This document shows positions 53,001 to 60,924 of a DNA stretch of 64,000 nucleotides, in pieces (the stretch's first letter is position 1; every line of letters begins with the position of its first letter). Source of the DNA: Wenzhouxiangella sp. XN79A (GTDB taxonomy: Bacteria > Pseudomonadota > Gammaproteobacteria > Xanthomonadales > Wenzhouxiangellaceae). The stretch is taken from contig NZ_JAAWWS010000146.1 of NCBI RefSeq assembly GCF_012272825.1, positions 85,493-149,492 on the forward strand, in the 5' to 3' direction. The translations under genes were made by a program, and so were the position numbers. A model generated the notes under the pieces. It did no database searches. It worked only from the letters and a program-made list of their open reading frames with translations, and had not been told where the DNA came from.

Positions 53001-53285
53001 GCCGGCGAACACCGCCAGCCAGCGCTCCGGGTGACTGCGATGCTCCCGGTTGCGACGGATCCAGGCCAGGGCGATGAGCCGTAGCAGCGACACGCCGACG
53101 AACGCGCCGGTCCAGCCCAGCAACAGGGTCTGCGGTCGGCTCGGAAGATGGATGTAGAGCAGCAGGGCAACCACCAGCACACCCAGCACCACCGAGGTCG
53201 GAATGCTGGCGTAGAGCGCCCGGGCCTGTTCGATGCGAGCGCGATGCTCGAGCGAAGGCCGGGCCGGTTCCGAACGCTGGGTCAC
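50049..53285 (-). CDS. Membrane PAS-GAF-PAS-GGDEF-EAL protein
   Basis: 1078 residues from a GTG at 53285, chosen because GGAG lies 8 bases upstream and the upstream extension is Arg-rich low-complexity sequence. Six or so membrane helices (~30-190) precede PAS 1 (~212-330), GAF (~345-510), PAS 2 (~525-635), GGDEF (~640-800) and EAL (~820-1065). The GGDEF motif (724-728) is intact and has a REDD inhibitory site before it. The EAL core has EALLRW (852-857), DDFGTG and EGVET. Both activities look possible. It probably adjusts c-di-GMP in response to intracellular ligands; the trigger cannot be read from sequence. Confidence 0.92.
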   Translation of the reverse strand: MTQRSEPARPSLEHRARIEQARALYASIPTSVVLGVLVVALLLYIHLPSRPQTLLLGWTGAFVGVSLLRLIALAWIRRNREHRSHPERWLAVFAGLTLLAGLVWGATAWVFYRSGAGPEQVFLMFAVAGLAAGGVINLAASWPIAWLFLAAVLGPFLVRFAQFEDVDPMPWVALIAVYLLALMAMSIRLSRETLYRVRQRLEQGDEAARQIHEQAMYRTLVESTTAVLWEADADLDGFAYVSPEVETVLGYRPESWMANPRFWADHIHPEDRDWVVAYCRREGRARRSHTVEYRMMASDDSVVWVRDSVKVVENDDGRVRLVGAMLDVTEQHLAQRRIEYGAGLQRLMVEASREFMQADERALDRVLDTTLERVGRWCDVDRAYLIRFSADRSTFSNSHEWVAPGISGEIGNLQQVPTSEIPRVMEQLGRHEAVLISRVAELGADWAVEKALFQSEDIQSLICLPVVASERLIGLVGFDSVRRPRAWTDREVSLLQVLGDLVGAAIHRAEVEARLRSSESLRRHAEALAGMGSWQWEVGSERFGASEEWRNVTGVGSGPLTRRQVLELTPAAERGRVEAALAETVESGRPYSIEHRIVRPDNGEIRWVKVHADLFHHDDGTPWLRGFAQDITDRKRDAEELFRLAHYDSLTGLPNRVLALDRLDHVLHHAHRTRRAASMLFLDLDHFKKINDTLGHAVGDRILKLAAERLVGQLREDDTVARIGGDEFLILLGESADERRLVTVANTLLQAFRQPFDLDGREMMLTISIGIAVYPQDGRTADELMRNADTAMYHAKGEGRNGFQFFTAAMNEDISRQLEIEESLRVAIDRGELNLVYQPVVRVRDGCTVGAEALLRWTHPRLGPVSPAEFIPLAEHVGLIEAVGDFVIRNGLRQLSRWHEAGHADMRLSINVSPRQFREESLAENLLVALDTFGLSPTSVSIEITEGVLLSGADSVMRTLRTLRDHGVGIVMDDFGTGFSSLGYLRDYPFDVLKIDRRFVQGVESDKADLQLVVSAIRLGQALGMSVIAEGVETEAQSALLIREGCEFAQGFLYGHPMAADEFLDALDAPVAASSGKG

Positions 53286-53472
53286 GTGCGAGTCTCCGGG
53301 TCTCCGGGCGACCACGATCCGACGCGAGCGATCGCCCGACGCGCGCGGTCCCCTCTTTCCGGGCAGTGTACCGCGCCGCTCTCGCCGCGGCACGCAGAAC
53401 ACGGCGTGCGGACCCGAACCGGGCCGACAGCTTCCGGTCAACGCGCTCTCGCCACCCTCGTAGAATGATGCG

Positions 53473-54993
53473 ATGCCTCTGCACCCCCGGAATGACGCCG
53501 ACCCCCGCCACCTCGGCGTGGCCATCCTGGGCGCCGGGTTCGGCGGTCTTGCCATGGCCGTCGAACTCCAGCGACGCGGCGTGACCGATTTCCGCATCTT
53601 CGAGGCGGCCGACGGCGTCGGCGGCACCTGGTGGGTGAATCGCTACCCGGGCTGCGCCTGCGACGTGCCGGCCCACCTGTACTCGTTGTCGTTCGCGCCG
53701 AACCCGGACTGGTCGCGGCGGTTCGCGCCGCGCGACGAGATCCAGGCCTACCTCGAACGCGTCGTCGGCGAGCGCGGGCTGGCCGAGCGGATCGAACTCG
53801 GCTGCCGCGTCGAGCAGGCTCGCTGGGACGCCGCGGCCGGGCACTGGCGGATCGAGGATGCGCACGGTCGCGACTGGACGGCCGATGTGCTGGTCTCGGC
53901 CATCGGCGGCCTGTCGCGACCGGCCTGGCCGGACCTGCCCGGACTTCATCGCTTCGCCGGGCAGGTGATCCATTCGCAGCAGTGGCCGGACGACCTGGCC
54001 GTCGAAGGCCGGCGCGTTGCGCTGGTCGGCACCGGCGCCACCGCCGCGCAGATCGTGCCCGAGATCGCGTCGGCGGCTGCGCAGCTGGTCGTCTACCAGC
54101 GCTCGCCGAACTGGATCCTGCCGCGGCCCGACGGGCCGATCCGGCCGTGGCAGCAGGCGCTCTACCGCCGCGCGCCGTGGCTGCAGAAGCTCGTCCGGCT
54201 GTCGATCTGGGCCGGCTCGGAGCTTCGCGTGCCGGGCCTGACCTGGAGCAATCGGCTGGCCGCCGGGCACCGCGCGCTGGCGCTGTGGCACCTGAAACGC
54301 CAGGTGCCGGATCCCGTGCTGAGAAAACAGCTCGTGCCGGATTTCGCGATCGGCTGCCGCCGGGTCCTGCGCTCCAGCGACTACTACCCGGCCCTGATGC
54401 GCGACAACGTCGAGCTGGTGACCTCACCGATTCGAGCGATCGAGGCCGACGGCGTCGTCACCACCGACGGCCTGCGGCGCCCGGCCGACCTGCTGGTGCT
54501 TGCGACCGGGTTCCGGGCCACCTCACCGGTGCCCGAGGGCCTGCTGATCGGCCGCGACGGCATCGACCTGGCCACCGCCTGGGCCGAGGCCGGCCCGGAG
54601 GCCTGGCGCGGCGTGGCGGTTCACGGCTTTCCGAACCTGTTCCTGCTGATGGGGCCGAACACCGCGCTGGGCCACAACTCGGTGGTCTACATGATCGAGT
54701 CGCAGGCCCGCTTCGTGGCCGACGCGGTGGTCGAACTGAACGCGCGCGGCGCGACCGCCGAGGTGCGCGCCGCCGCCCAGCGCCAGGACAACGAGCGCCT
54801 GCAGCGGAAACTCGCCGGCAGCGTCTGGAACGCCGGCGGCTGCCGCAGCTGGTACCTGCACCCGGCCTCGGGCCGCAACGCGACGCTGTGGCCCGGCTTC
54901 ACCCTGAGCTACCGCAACCGGCTTCGACGGTTCCTGCCCGAGGCCTTCGAGCTGAGCCCGGCGCCGCGCGGCGACGCCGGAACCGGGCCCTGA
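53473..54993 (+). CDS. Flavin-dependent (Baeyer-Villiger type) monooxygenase
   Basis: 506 residues. The FAD-binding GAGFGGLA is at residues ~20-27, followed by EAADGVGGTWWVNRYPGCAC. The Baeyer-Villiger fingerprint reads FAGQVIHSQQWPDD (expected F-x-G-x-x-x-H-x-x-x-W-P), and the NADPH site is VALVGTGATAAQIVPEIA. The family inserts oxygen next to ketones or oxidises soft heteroatoms using NADPH and O2. No pathway genes surround it, so the substrate is unknown. The start at 53473 has no strong ribosome site. Its stop lies inside a palindrome shared with the convergent gene. Confidence 0.9.
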   Translation: MPLHPRNDADPRHLGVAILGAGFGGLAMAVELQRRGVTDFRIFEAADGVGGTWWVNRYPGCACDVPAHLYSLSFAPNPDWSRRFAPRDEIQAYLERVVGERGLAERIELGCRVEQARWDAAAGHWRIEDAHGRDWTADVLVSAIGGLSRPAWPDLPGLHRFAGQVIHSQQWPDDLAVEGRRVALVGTGATAAQIVPEIASAAAQLVVYQRSPNWILPRPDGPIRPWQQALYRRAPWLQKLVRLSIWAGSELRVPGLTWSNRLAAGHRALALWHLKRQVPDPVLRKQLVPDFAIGCRRVLRSSDYYPALMRDNVELVTSPIRAIEADGVVTTDGLRRPADLLVLATGFRATSPVPEGLLIGRDGIDLATAWAEAGPEAWRGVAVHGFPNLFLLMGPNTALGHNSVVYMIESQARFVADAVVELNARGATAEVRAAAQRQDNERLQRKLAGSVWNAGGCRSWYLHPASGRNATLWPGFTLSYRNRLRRFLPEAFELSPAPRGDAGTGP

Positions 54994-55004
54994 CGCGTCA
55001 GGGC
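54987..55004. terminator. Perfect 18-bp palindrome containing both convergent stop codons
   Basis: GCCCTGACGCGTCAGGGC is fully self-complementary (7-bp stem, CGCG loop as a hairpin). The stop of the monooxygenase gene (54991-54993) and the stop of the opposing gene (54998-55000, read on the minus strand) are both inside it. This is a compact symmetric end for two transcripts. Confidence 0.65.
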
Positions 55005-55444
55005 GTGTCGGTGACCTCGTGGAGGATCGTCGAGTAGGTCGCCGGGCGGTTCGACGCGTCGTAGCGTCCGAGGATGTGGTACGTCCTGCCGGCCTCGGCG
55101 TCGATCTCGATGGTGTTGTAGCCCTCGGTCTCGCGGCGCTCCGGCCGGCGAAATCCCAGGCCCTGCGGATCGATCACCTTCATCCGCACGGTGATCTCGT
55201 AGCTGCCCGGTTCGATCCACAGCCAATCGCGGTCGCCGACGATCATCTGGCCGTCGATGGCGATGAAGCTGACTTCGTACAGGTCGCTGCCGGGAAACCC
55301 GGGCGAGCCGATCAGCTGGGCGGCGTCGGGGCCGGGGTCGGTCAGCGGCAAGGCCTGGACAGGCGCCTGGGCCAGCAGCATCGCGCCGGCGAGCAGCGCG
55401 GTGAGCGTCGTGGTGAGTTTCGTGGTGGCTGTACGTGGCTTCAT
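54998..55444 (-). CDS. Small secreted protein, tandem paralogue A
   Basis: 148 residues with a signal peptide (TALLAGAMLLAQAPVQA). The ATG at 55444 is chosen since AGGAG lies 7 bases upstream; an ATG two codons earlier is too close to it. The mature part aligns over its whole length with the next gene: LPLTDPGPDAAQLIGSPGFP, DGQMIVGDRDWLWIEPGSYE, EGYNTIEIDAEAGRTYHILG and a final DTP. The pattern is beta-rich and suggests a PEGA-like or transthyretin-like fold (an 'EPGxYxITVR' strand followed by 'AEAGxxYxIL'). Function unknown. Confidence 0.8.
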   Translation of the reverse strand: MKPRTATTKLTTTLTALLAGAMLLAQAPVQALPLTDPGPDAAQLIGSPGFPGSDLYEVSFIAIDGQMIVGDRDWLWIEPGSYEITVRMKVIDPQGLGFRRPERRETEGYNTIEIDAEAGRTYHILGRYDASNRPATYSTILHEVTDTP

Positions 55445-55520
55445 GCTCATTCTCCTGGTTCCGGGGTGCGGTCGGATCGTCCGACCACGGGGACTCGACG
55501 GGCCTGCAGCGAACCGGGAC

Positions 55521-55970
55521 CTACGGCGTATCGTAGACCCGGTGCAGCACGGTGATGTAGCGGGTCGGCTCGCGATCGTCGATGTACTGCTGCAGGATCT
55601 GGTAGCTCTTGCCGGCCTCGGCGACGATCTCGATGGTGTTGTAGTCGGTGTCGCGACGCTGGCGCGGATTGCGCCAGTCCATGCCCGGCGGCCGACGCAC
55701 CCTGGAGCGGACCGTGACCTGGTAGCGGCCGGGTTCGATCCACAGAGCGTCGCGATCGCCGACGAGGTTGCGGCCGTCGATCATGATGAACGTGACTTCG
55801 TACAGTTCATTGGCCGGGTAACCGGGAAAGCCGACCAGCTGGGCGGCGTCCGGGCCTGGCCGGGTCAGCGGCAGCGCGTGGACGGGCTGGGTCGCCAGCA
55901 ACAGCAGCGCGGCCAGCACAGCGATGCGAGCCATCGTTCCGAACCGGTTGGTTCCGGACCTTGTGGTCAT
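55521..55970 (-). CDS. Small secreted protein, tandem paralogue B
   Basis: 149 residues; GGAG lies 7 bases before the ATG at 55970. A signal peptide (ARIAVLAALLLLATQPVHA) is followed by the same domain as paralogue A: LPLTRPGPDAAQLVGFPGYP, LYEVTFIMIDGRNLVGDRDA, LWIEPGRYQVTVRSRV, YNTIEIVAEAGKSYQILQQY and DTP at the end. The two genes are 76 bp apart, same strand, both downstream of a CadC-like regulator gene. A recent tandem duplication with divergence is likely. Confidence 0.82.
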   Translation of the reverse strand: MTTRSGTNRFGTMARIAVLAALLLLATQPVHALPLTRPGPDAAQLVGFPGYPANELYEVTFIMIDGRNLVGDRDALWIEPGRYQVTVRSRVRRPPGMDWRNPRQRRDTDYNTIEIVAEAGKSYQILQQYIDDREPTRYITVLHRVYDTP

Positions 55971-56086
55971 TGCGGTTCTCCTTGCAGTCGAGGTCGGGCA
56001 GTTCGAGGATGGACGCGGGCCGTCCGGAGGTCGATGGGCGCGACCTGAAATGTGTCTGAAATCGGCGGGATGTGCCGCATGGCGTC

Positions 56087-56959
56087 CTATCGGGCCAGGA
56101 TCCCGGGCCAGTGCCGCGCCAGGTCGTCGGCCAGCGCAGCGGCGACCTCGCCGACCGGAATCGCCGGACCGGTCCGGCCGTCCACCGTCGCGGTCCAGGC
56201 GACCTCGCCGCGCGGTAGCCGCAGCAACCGGGCCTCGACCCGCCAGCCGGCCTCCCCGGAGTTCGTCCCAACGATCAGGCTGCCCTCGAGGATCAGCGAC
56301 GCATCCAGTTCGCGGGCAACGAACCCGGCCCGGGCCCGTCCGCTCAGATCGGCCCCGATCGAGGTCCGGCCGAGCAGCACGACGCCGTCGAGCTCGGCCT
56401 GCCACAGCGCGGCCAGCAGCGTGTCGGCGAGCACCAGGTCCAGGTTGTCCGGCCCGACATCGCCCAGCAGCTCGAACGGCACCACCGCCAGGCGCGGACT
56501 CGACTCGGGCCCCGGGTCGGGCGCGAACGCCGACCACAGCACCACCGTGACCAGCCACAGCCCGGTGAAGATCGCGATGACCGTCGGCAGCCGACGCGCG
56601 ACCGGATCGCGGGCCGGCGGCGCATCGCCGGCGGCCCGGCCGGGTTCGATCGAAGCATGAAAGCGATAGCCGCGCCGCGGCACGGTCTCGAGCAGTTCGT
56701 CCGACGCGCCGAGCGAGCGCAGCGCCTGGCGCAGCTCCTTGATCAGCGCCGCCAGCCCGGCTTCGAAATCGACCACGCGATCCTCGCCCCAGACCGCAGC
56801 GCACAGGGTCGGGCGATCGAGCACCTCGCCCGGCCGGTCGAGAAAGGTCTCGAGCAGCCGCGCGAGCTGCGGGCGCAGCGTCAGCGGCTCACCGCCGACC
56901 GCGCGCAAGGTGCCGTCGGCCGAGTCGTAGCGCAAGCCTTCGAATTCGGTGATGGCCAT
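56087..56959 (-). CDS. CadC-like membrane-anchored transcriptional regulator
   Basis: 290 residues. A cytoplasmic OmpR/PhoB-type winged helix (~1-95) shows EFEGLRYDSADGTLRAVGGE, LARLLETFLDRPGEVLDRPT, VDFEAGLAALIKELRQALRS and ETVPRRGYRF. One membrane helix (~126-148) and a periplasmic/outer domain (~155-290, SPRLAVVPFELLGDVGPDNL) follow. The last part resembles the TolB-N-like FlgO-type domain seen in many such regulators. Signal sensing outside and promoter binding inside, without a phosphorelay, is the expected mode. Its likely targets are the two secreted paralogue genes immediately downstream, 116 bp away. Confidence 0.85.
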   Translation of the reverse strand: MAITEFEGLRYDSADGTLRAVGGEPLTLRPQLARLLETFLDRPGEVLDRPTLCAAVWGEDRVVDFEAGLAALIKELRQALRSLGASDELLETVPRRGYRFHASIEPGRAAGDAPPARDPVARRLPTVIAIFTGLWLVTVVLWSAFAPDPGPESSPRLAVVPFELLGDVGPDNLDLVLADTLLAALWQAELDGVVLLGRTSIGADLSGRARAGFVARELDASLILEGSLIVGTNSGEAGWRVEARLLRLPRGEVAWTATVDGRTGPAIPVGEVAAALADDLARHWPGILAR

Positions 56960-57096
56960 CGAGTGTCCCGCGTTCAAGCGACCGGCCCATTGTCGCCGGA
57001 TCGGCCGGCCGCGCCATGGAATCCGCCTGAATCTTCCCTGAAATCCGATCGAGATGCGAACCGAAGCCACCAGCCGGGTCCACTACACTGGCCGGC

Positions 57097-57765
57097 ATGC
57101 TCGCTCGCATCGCCCCGCCGCTGTTCATCGCCCTGGCCGTCAGCTACTGGCTGACGCTGTTCCTGCCGGCCTGGCCCGGCGAACCCGTGCACAAGGCCTT
57201 GCCGATGCTGCTGGCCGCCTGGACGCTGGCCGCCGCGCTGCCGCGCCGGACCGGCCTGCCGCTGGCGCTGGGCTTCGTGTTCGCCGCTGCCGGCGATGCG
57301 TTCCTGGCGGTCGACCGGCAGGCCCTGTTGATTCAGGCCCTGGCCAGTTTCCTGGTTACCCAGCTGGCCTACTCGGTCGCGTTCGTGCACCGGGCCGCCC
57401 CGCTGCACGAGCGGCTCGTGGCGCGGCTGGCAGCGATCGCGTTCGGCGCCGCGATGCTGGCCTGGATGTGGCCCGGTCTGGACGAATTCCGCCTGCCGGT
57501 CACCGCCTACGTCGCCGTGCTGGCCCTGATGACGGTGCTCGCCGCCGGCGTCGGCGATCGGCTGGGGCGGGTGTTCGCCGGCGCCGCGCTGTTCATGCTG
57601 GCCGATTCGCTGATCGGCGTGAACCGCTTCGTCGGCGAGTTCGCGCATTCCGAACGCATCATCGTGGCGATCTACACCACCGGCCAGTACCTGATCTTCA
57701 CCGGCGCGCTGCGCGTCTTCGGTCGCCCGGCCGCTGCCACCGATCCGCGAGGAGCCCCGTCATGA
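57097..57765 (+). CDS. YhhN/TMEM86-type lysoplasmalogenase-like membrane protein
   Basis: 222 residues, seven or eight membrane helices. Family blocks: PVHKALPMLLAAWTL, LGFVFAAAGDAFLAVDRQAL (the conserved Asp) and FAGAALFMLADSLIGVNRFV. Eukaryotic members hydrolyse the vinyl ether bond of lysoplasmalogens; bacterial YhhN proteins share the fold but their substrates are mostly untested. The last codons overlap the DUF1543 gene by four bases, forming a three-gene unit with DUF1543 and CIA30. Confidence 0.88.
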   Translation: MLARIAPPLFIALAVSYWLTLFLPAWPGEPVHKALPMLLAAWTLAAALPRRTGLPLALGFVFAAAGDAFLAVDRQALLIQALASFLVTQLAYSVAFVHRAAPLHERLVARLAAIAFGAAMLAWMWPGLDEFRLPVTAYVAVLALMTVLAAGVGDRLGRVFAGAALFMLADSLIGVNRFVGEFAHSERIIVAIYTTGQYLIFTGALRVFGRPAAATDPRGAPS

Positions 57766-58310
57766 CCCGACCCGTCCTGTTCGCTGTCTGCCTCGGCGGC
57801 CGCGCGCCCGGCTGCAACATCGAGCTGCACGACGTGGTGTTTGCCGCCGGCGCGTCCATCGAGGACATCCATCCGCAGCTGCTCGATCGCTGGTTCGGCA
57901 ACCCCGAACGCGTTCACGTCGACGCCTGGGCGCGGGTCGAGACGGTGCCCGGATACCGGGTGCAGCTGAAGCGCGAAGCGCCCGACCGCGGACCGCGGCT
58001 GTATTTCGTCAACATCGGCGCCTATGCGCCCGGCGAGCTGCTGGAGCGCCATGCCTACGCGCTGTATGCCGGCGATTCGGCCGGGGCGGTCAAGACCCGG
58101 GCCAAGGCCGAGCTGCTCGCGGGCCGCGACGAAGTGCACCGCGACGATCTCTACGATGTCGACGACCTGCTCGCCGTCGAGGCCGTCGACGGCTGGCACG
58201 TGCACCTGGAGCCCGACCCGGACGCCGGGCCGCCGGAGGTCAGCAACGGCTATTTCCCGATTCCGCGCGCGACCGTGGCGGCCTGGCTCGAAGCACGCCG
58301 CCGGGACTGA
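57762..58310 (+). CDS. DUF1543 protein
   Basis: 182 residues; GAGGAG lies ~8 bases before the ATG at 57762. The start LFAVCLGGRAPGCNIELHDV and IEDIHPQLLDRWFGNPERVH are characteristic of DUF1543. A second, related repeat follows (LYFVNIGAYAPGELLERHAY, VHRDDLYDVDDLLAV). No membrane segment or signal is present; cytoplasmic. Function is unknown in the literature I recall. Confidence 0.9.
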   Translation: MTRPVLFAVCLGGRAPGCNIELHDVVFAAGASIEDIHPQLLDRWFGNPERVHVDAWARVETVPGYRVQLKREAPDRGPRLYFVNIGAYAPGELLERHAYALYAGDSAGAVKTRAKAELLAGRDEVHRDDLYDVDDLLAVEAVDGWHVHLEPDPDAGPPEVSNGYFPIPRATVAAWLEARRRD

Positions 58311-58353
58311 CGGCGACGACCGGCCCTTGACGCGCAGCGCGCATGCTCTCGGC

Positions 58354-58980
58354 ATGACGCTTCGTTCACTTCTTCTGCTTCCCCTGGTCTCGATCGTGAT
58401 GGCAACCGCTTCGGAATCCGCGCAGGCCGGCGATCGCCTGCTCGACGACTTCTCGCGCGACGACGGCCGGTCGACGCTCGGCCCGGCCTGGTCGGGGTTC
58501 ACCGACCGGGTCATGGGCGGCCGATCGGGCCTGCAGGCCGGCCATGTCGAGACCGAGGAAGGTCCGGCGCTGCGCATGCGCGGAACCGTCCGGCTGGACA
58601 ACAACGGCGGCTTCGTCCAGGTGCGGTTGCCGCTGGTCGTCGACGGCGAGCCGCTCGATGCGTCCGGCGCGGCCGGCTTCATCGTCGAGGCGCGTGGCGC
58701 GCCGGGGCCCTACTACCTGCACCTGCGCACCCCCGACTCCCGCCGGCCCTGGGCCTATTTCCGCGCCCCCTTGCCGGTGACCGATCAGTGGCAGCGCATC
58801 GACGTCGCGCTGACCGACTTCGAGCCGGTCTCGACCCGCGCCCGGCTCGATGCGTCGCGCCTGATCTCGATCGGCCTGGTCGCCTACGGCGAGGAATTCG
58901 AGGCCGACCTCGAGGTCCGCCGGCTGGCGCTCAAGGGGGCGGCTGACAGCGCGGACAACGATACAGCCGGCGACCGCTGA
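58354..58980 (+). CDS. Secreted CIA30-domain protein
   Basis: 208 residues with a signal peptide (LRSLLLLPLVSIVMATASESA). The body is the CIA30/NDUFAF1-like beta-jelly-roll: WSGFTDRVMGGRSGLQ (family D-R-V-M-G-G), LRMRGTVRLDNNGGFVQVRL, YYLHLRTPDSRRPWAYFRAP and SIGLVAYGEEFEADLEV. The human homologue helps assemble complex I. Bacterial ones may bind carbohydrate or assist assembly. Its last 50 bp overlap the 3' end of the convergent nei-like gene. Confidence 0.86.
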   Translation: MTLRSLLLLPLVSIVMATASESAQAGDRLLDDFSRDDGRSTLGPAWSGFTDRVMGGRSGLQAGHVETEEGPALRMRGTVRLDNNGGFVQVRLPLVVDGEPLDASGAAGFIVEARGAPGPYYLHLRTPDSRRPWAYFRAPLPVTDQWQRIDVALTDFEPVSTRARLDASRLISIGLVAYGEEFEADLEVRRLALKGAADSADNDTAGDR

Positions 58981-59749
58981 CCTCGACCTTCTCGATGACC
59001 CCGTCGCAGGCGAAGCAGGCCTGGTCGGCGCGCGAGAACACGTAGTGCCGGTAGTCGCGGCGCGCCCAACCCGATCGCTTCAGGGCCTCGGCCCGGTCCG
59101 GGTCGTTGGTGATGCCGCCGGTCTCGACCGAGCGCCACATCAGGGTGTGGACGGCCTCGGCCAGCGCTTCGAGCCGGTGGTCGTCGAGGTCCATCGGCCG
59201 ATGCCCCGGCGACAGACAGGCCATGAACAGGATCTCGGAGCGCAGGTAGTTGCCGACCCCGGCCAGGAACCCCTGGTCGAGCAGCAGGTGCCCCAACTGC
59301 CGGCGACGGAACCCGGCGCGCCCGATCCACTGCGCGATGGTCTCCACCGACGCATCGCTGGACAGCACGTCCAGGCCGACGCGATCGAGAAAGGGATGCG
59401 TCGCGCCGGGCTCGACCCACTCGATCTCCGAGGCGCTGTAGAGCAGCGCCGATCGCTGCTCGGTCGACAGCACCAACCGCAACTGCCGTGCGGTGTCCGG
59501 CCGCCGATCGGGGGCGGAGAACATCCAGCGGCCGTACAGCTGGTTGTGGGTGTAGACCCGCGCCCCGTCGTCGAACACCAGCATCAGCGCCTTGCCCAGC
59601 GTGGTGACCCTCGGCGGCGGACCCCCGACCCGCCCGACGAGCCGCCGATCGACCGCATCGAACGCGCACCGGGCCTCGATCAGCGGTGCGCGGCCCAGCG
59701 CGCGCTGGATGCGGCGGGCAACGCGGAACAGTTCGGGGCCTTCGGGCAT
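58931..59749 (-). CDS. nei: Endonuclease VIII (Nei) DNA glycosylase
   Basis: 272 residues. The catalytic N-terminus MPEGPELFRVARRIQRALGR has Pro2 and Glu3. Lys53 lies in the VTTLGKALML loop. The H2TH region includes FLAGVGNYLRSEILFMA and the C-terminal zinc finger is CFAC...YRCPRC. The enzyme removes oxidised pyrimidines from DNA and cuts the strand by beta/delta elimination. The 3' end overlaps the convergent CIA30 gene by 50 bp. Confidence 0.93.
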   Translation of the reverse strand: MPEGPELFRVARRIQRALGRAPLIEARCAFDAVDRRLVGRVGGPPPRVTTLGKALMLVFDDGARVYTHNQLYGRWMFSAPDRRPDTARQLRLVLSTEQRSALLYSASEIEWVEPGATHPFLDRVGLDVLSSDASVETIAQWIGRAGFRRRQLGHLLLDQGFLAGVGNYLRSEILFMACLSPGHRPMDLDDHRLEALAEAVHTLMWRSVETGGITNDPDRAEALKRSGWARRDYRHYVFSRADQACFACDGVIEKVEVSGRRLYRCPRCQPPP

Positions 59750-59793
59750 CGACGTGATCGCTAACGGACAGCGCCGGATGCTAGCCTGCAGGC

Positions 59794-60453
59794 ATGCGAA
59801 TTGCCGTCAAGCTGCTGATCCTGGTGCTGGCCTGCGCGACCCCGCTCGGTCCAGCTGCCGTGTCCATGGCGTTCGACCCCGCCGAGATCGCGGACTGGGA
59901 CGAGCGCCGCTTCGAAGGCGAGACGTCGTACGAAATCGTGTCACCCGACGCGGCCGGCGCCGAGCACGCCGCGCTGCGCGCCGACTGCCGCGACGGCACG
60001 GCCTCGGGTCGGCTGCTGGAACGGGAGTTCGACCTGGCCGCCGCGCCGATCCTCGAATGGCGCTGGCGGGTCGAGGCGCTCTACGACGGGCTCGACGAAC
60101 GCAGCAAGGCCGGCGACGACTACCCGGCCCGGGTCTACGTGGTCGCCCGCCGCTGGCCGGCGTTCCGCTCGCGGGCGATCAACTACGTCTGGAGCGGCCA
60201 CCAGCCGGTCGGCTCGACCTGGCCGAACGCGTTTTCCGAGGCCTTCGTGATGGTCGCGGTGCGATCGGGCCACGAGCGGCTCGGCGAATGGGTCACCGAG
60301 CGGCGCGACGTCCGGGCCGATTTCCTGCGCCTGCACGACCTGGATCTCGACACCGTCGATGCGCTGGCGATCATGACCGACTGCGACAACGCCGGGCAGT
60401 CGACCACGGCCTTCTACGGCCCGATCCGCTGGCGCTCGGTCGAGGCCGAGTGA
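59794..60453 (+). CDS. DUF3047 periplasmic protein
   Basis: 219 residues with a signal peptide (AVKLLILVLACATPLGPAAV). The DUF3047 pattern is seen in LEWRWRVEALYDGLDERSKA, GDDYPARVYVV, AINYVWSGHQPVGSTWPN and ALAIMTDCDNAGQSTTAFYG. Family members are small secreted beta proteins with no established role. It is divergent from nei (44 bp) and convergent with the DUF423 gene (6-bp gap). Confidence 0.85.
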   Translation: MRIAVKLLILVLACATPLGPAAVSMAFDPAEIADWDERRFEGETSYEIVSPDAAGAEHAALRADCRDGTASGRLLEREFDLAAAPILEWRWRVEALYDGLDERSKAGDDYPARVYVVARRWPAFRSRAINYVWSGHQPVGSTWPNAFSEAFVMVAVRSGHERLGEWVTERRDVRADFLRLHDLDLDTVDALAIMTDCDNAGQSTTAFYGPIRWRSVEAE

Positions 60454-60459
60454 GGCAGC

Positions 60460-60846
60460 TCAGCCGTCGCGCCGCGCCAGCGCCGCCCAGCCGACGGCCA
60501 GCCAGGCCAGCATCAGCGTGGTGCCGCCGAACGGCGTGACGAAGGTCAGGCCGTCGATGCCGGTCAGCGCCGCGGCGTAGATGCTGAAGCTGAACAGCAC
60601 GGTGCCGGCGATGAACAGCCAGCCGGCGATCGCCAATCGACGAGTCCCCTTGGCCGGCAGCTCGATCCAGGTCGCCAGCGACACCGCCAGCGCGGCCAGC
60701 GCGCCGACCTGGTGATAGCGGATCGCGGTCATCACCCAGCGCCAGGTTTCCTCGTCGAGACCCGGACGCAGCGCGTGTTCGGCCGCCGCGCCGATGGCCA
60801 CGGACAGGAAGCCCAGCAGGGCGGCAACGAGCAGCAATCGATTCAT
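60460..60846 (-). CDS. DUF423 (YgdD-like) membrane protein
   Basis: 128 residues, four membrane helices, starting MNRLLLVAALLGFLSVAIGA. The conserved Ala-Glu-His (AAAEHAL), YHQVGALAALAV and FVTPFGGTTLMLAWLAVGWA motifs define DUF423. Function unknown; inner membrane. Confidence 0.9.
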   Translation of the reverse strand: MNRLLLVAALLGFLSVAIGAAAEHALRPGLDEETWRWVMTAIRYHQVGALAALAVSLATWIELPAKGTRRLAIAGWLFIAGTVLFSFSIYAAALTGIDGLTFVTPFGGTTLMLAWLAVGWAALARRDG

Positions 60847-60924
60847 GGTGCGAAGACCCGGTGTTGCGTTGGATCGCAGTATCGCGCGGCGGGATGAGCC
60901 GGGCGCCAACGGGACCCGGTGCTG

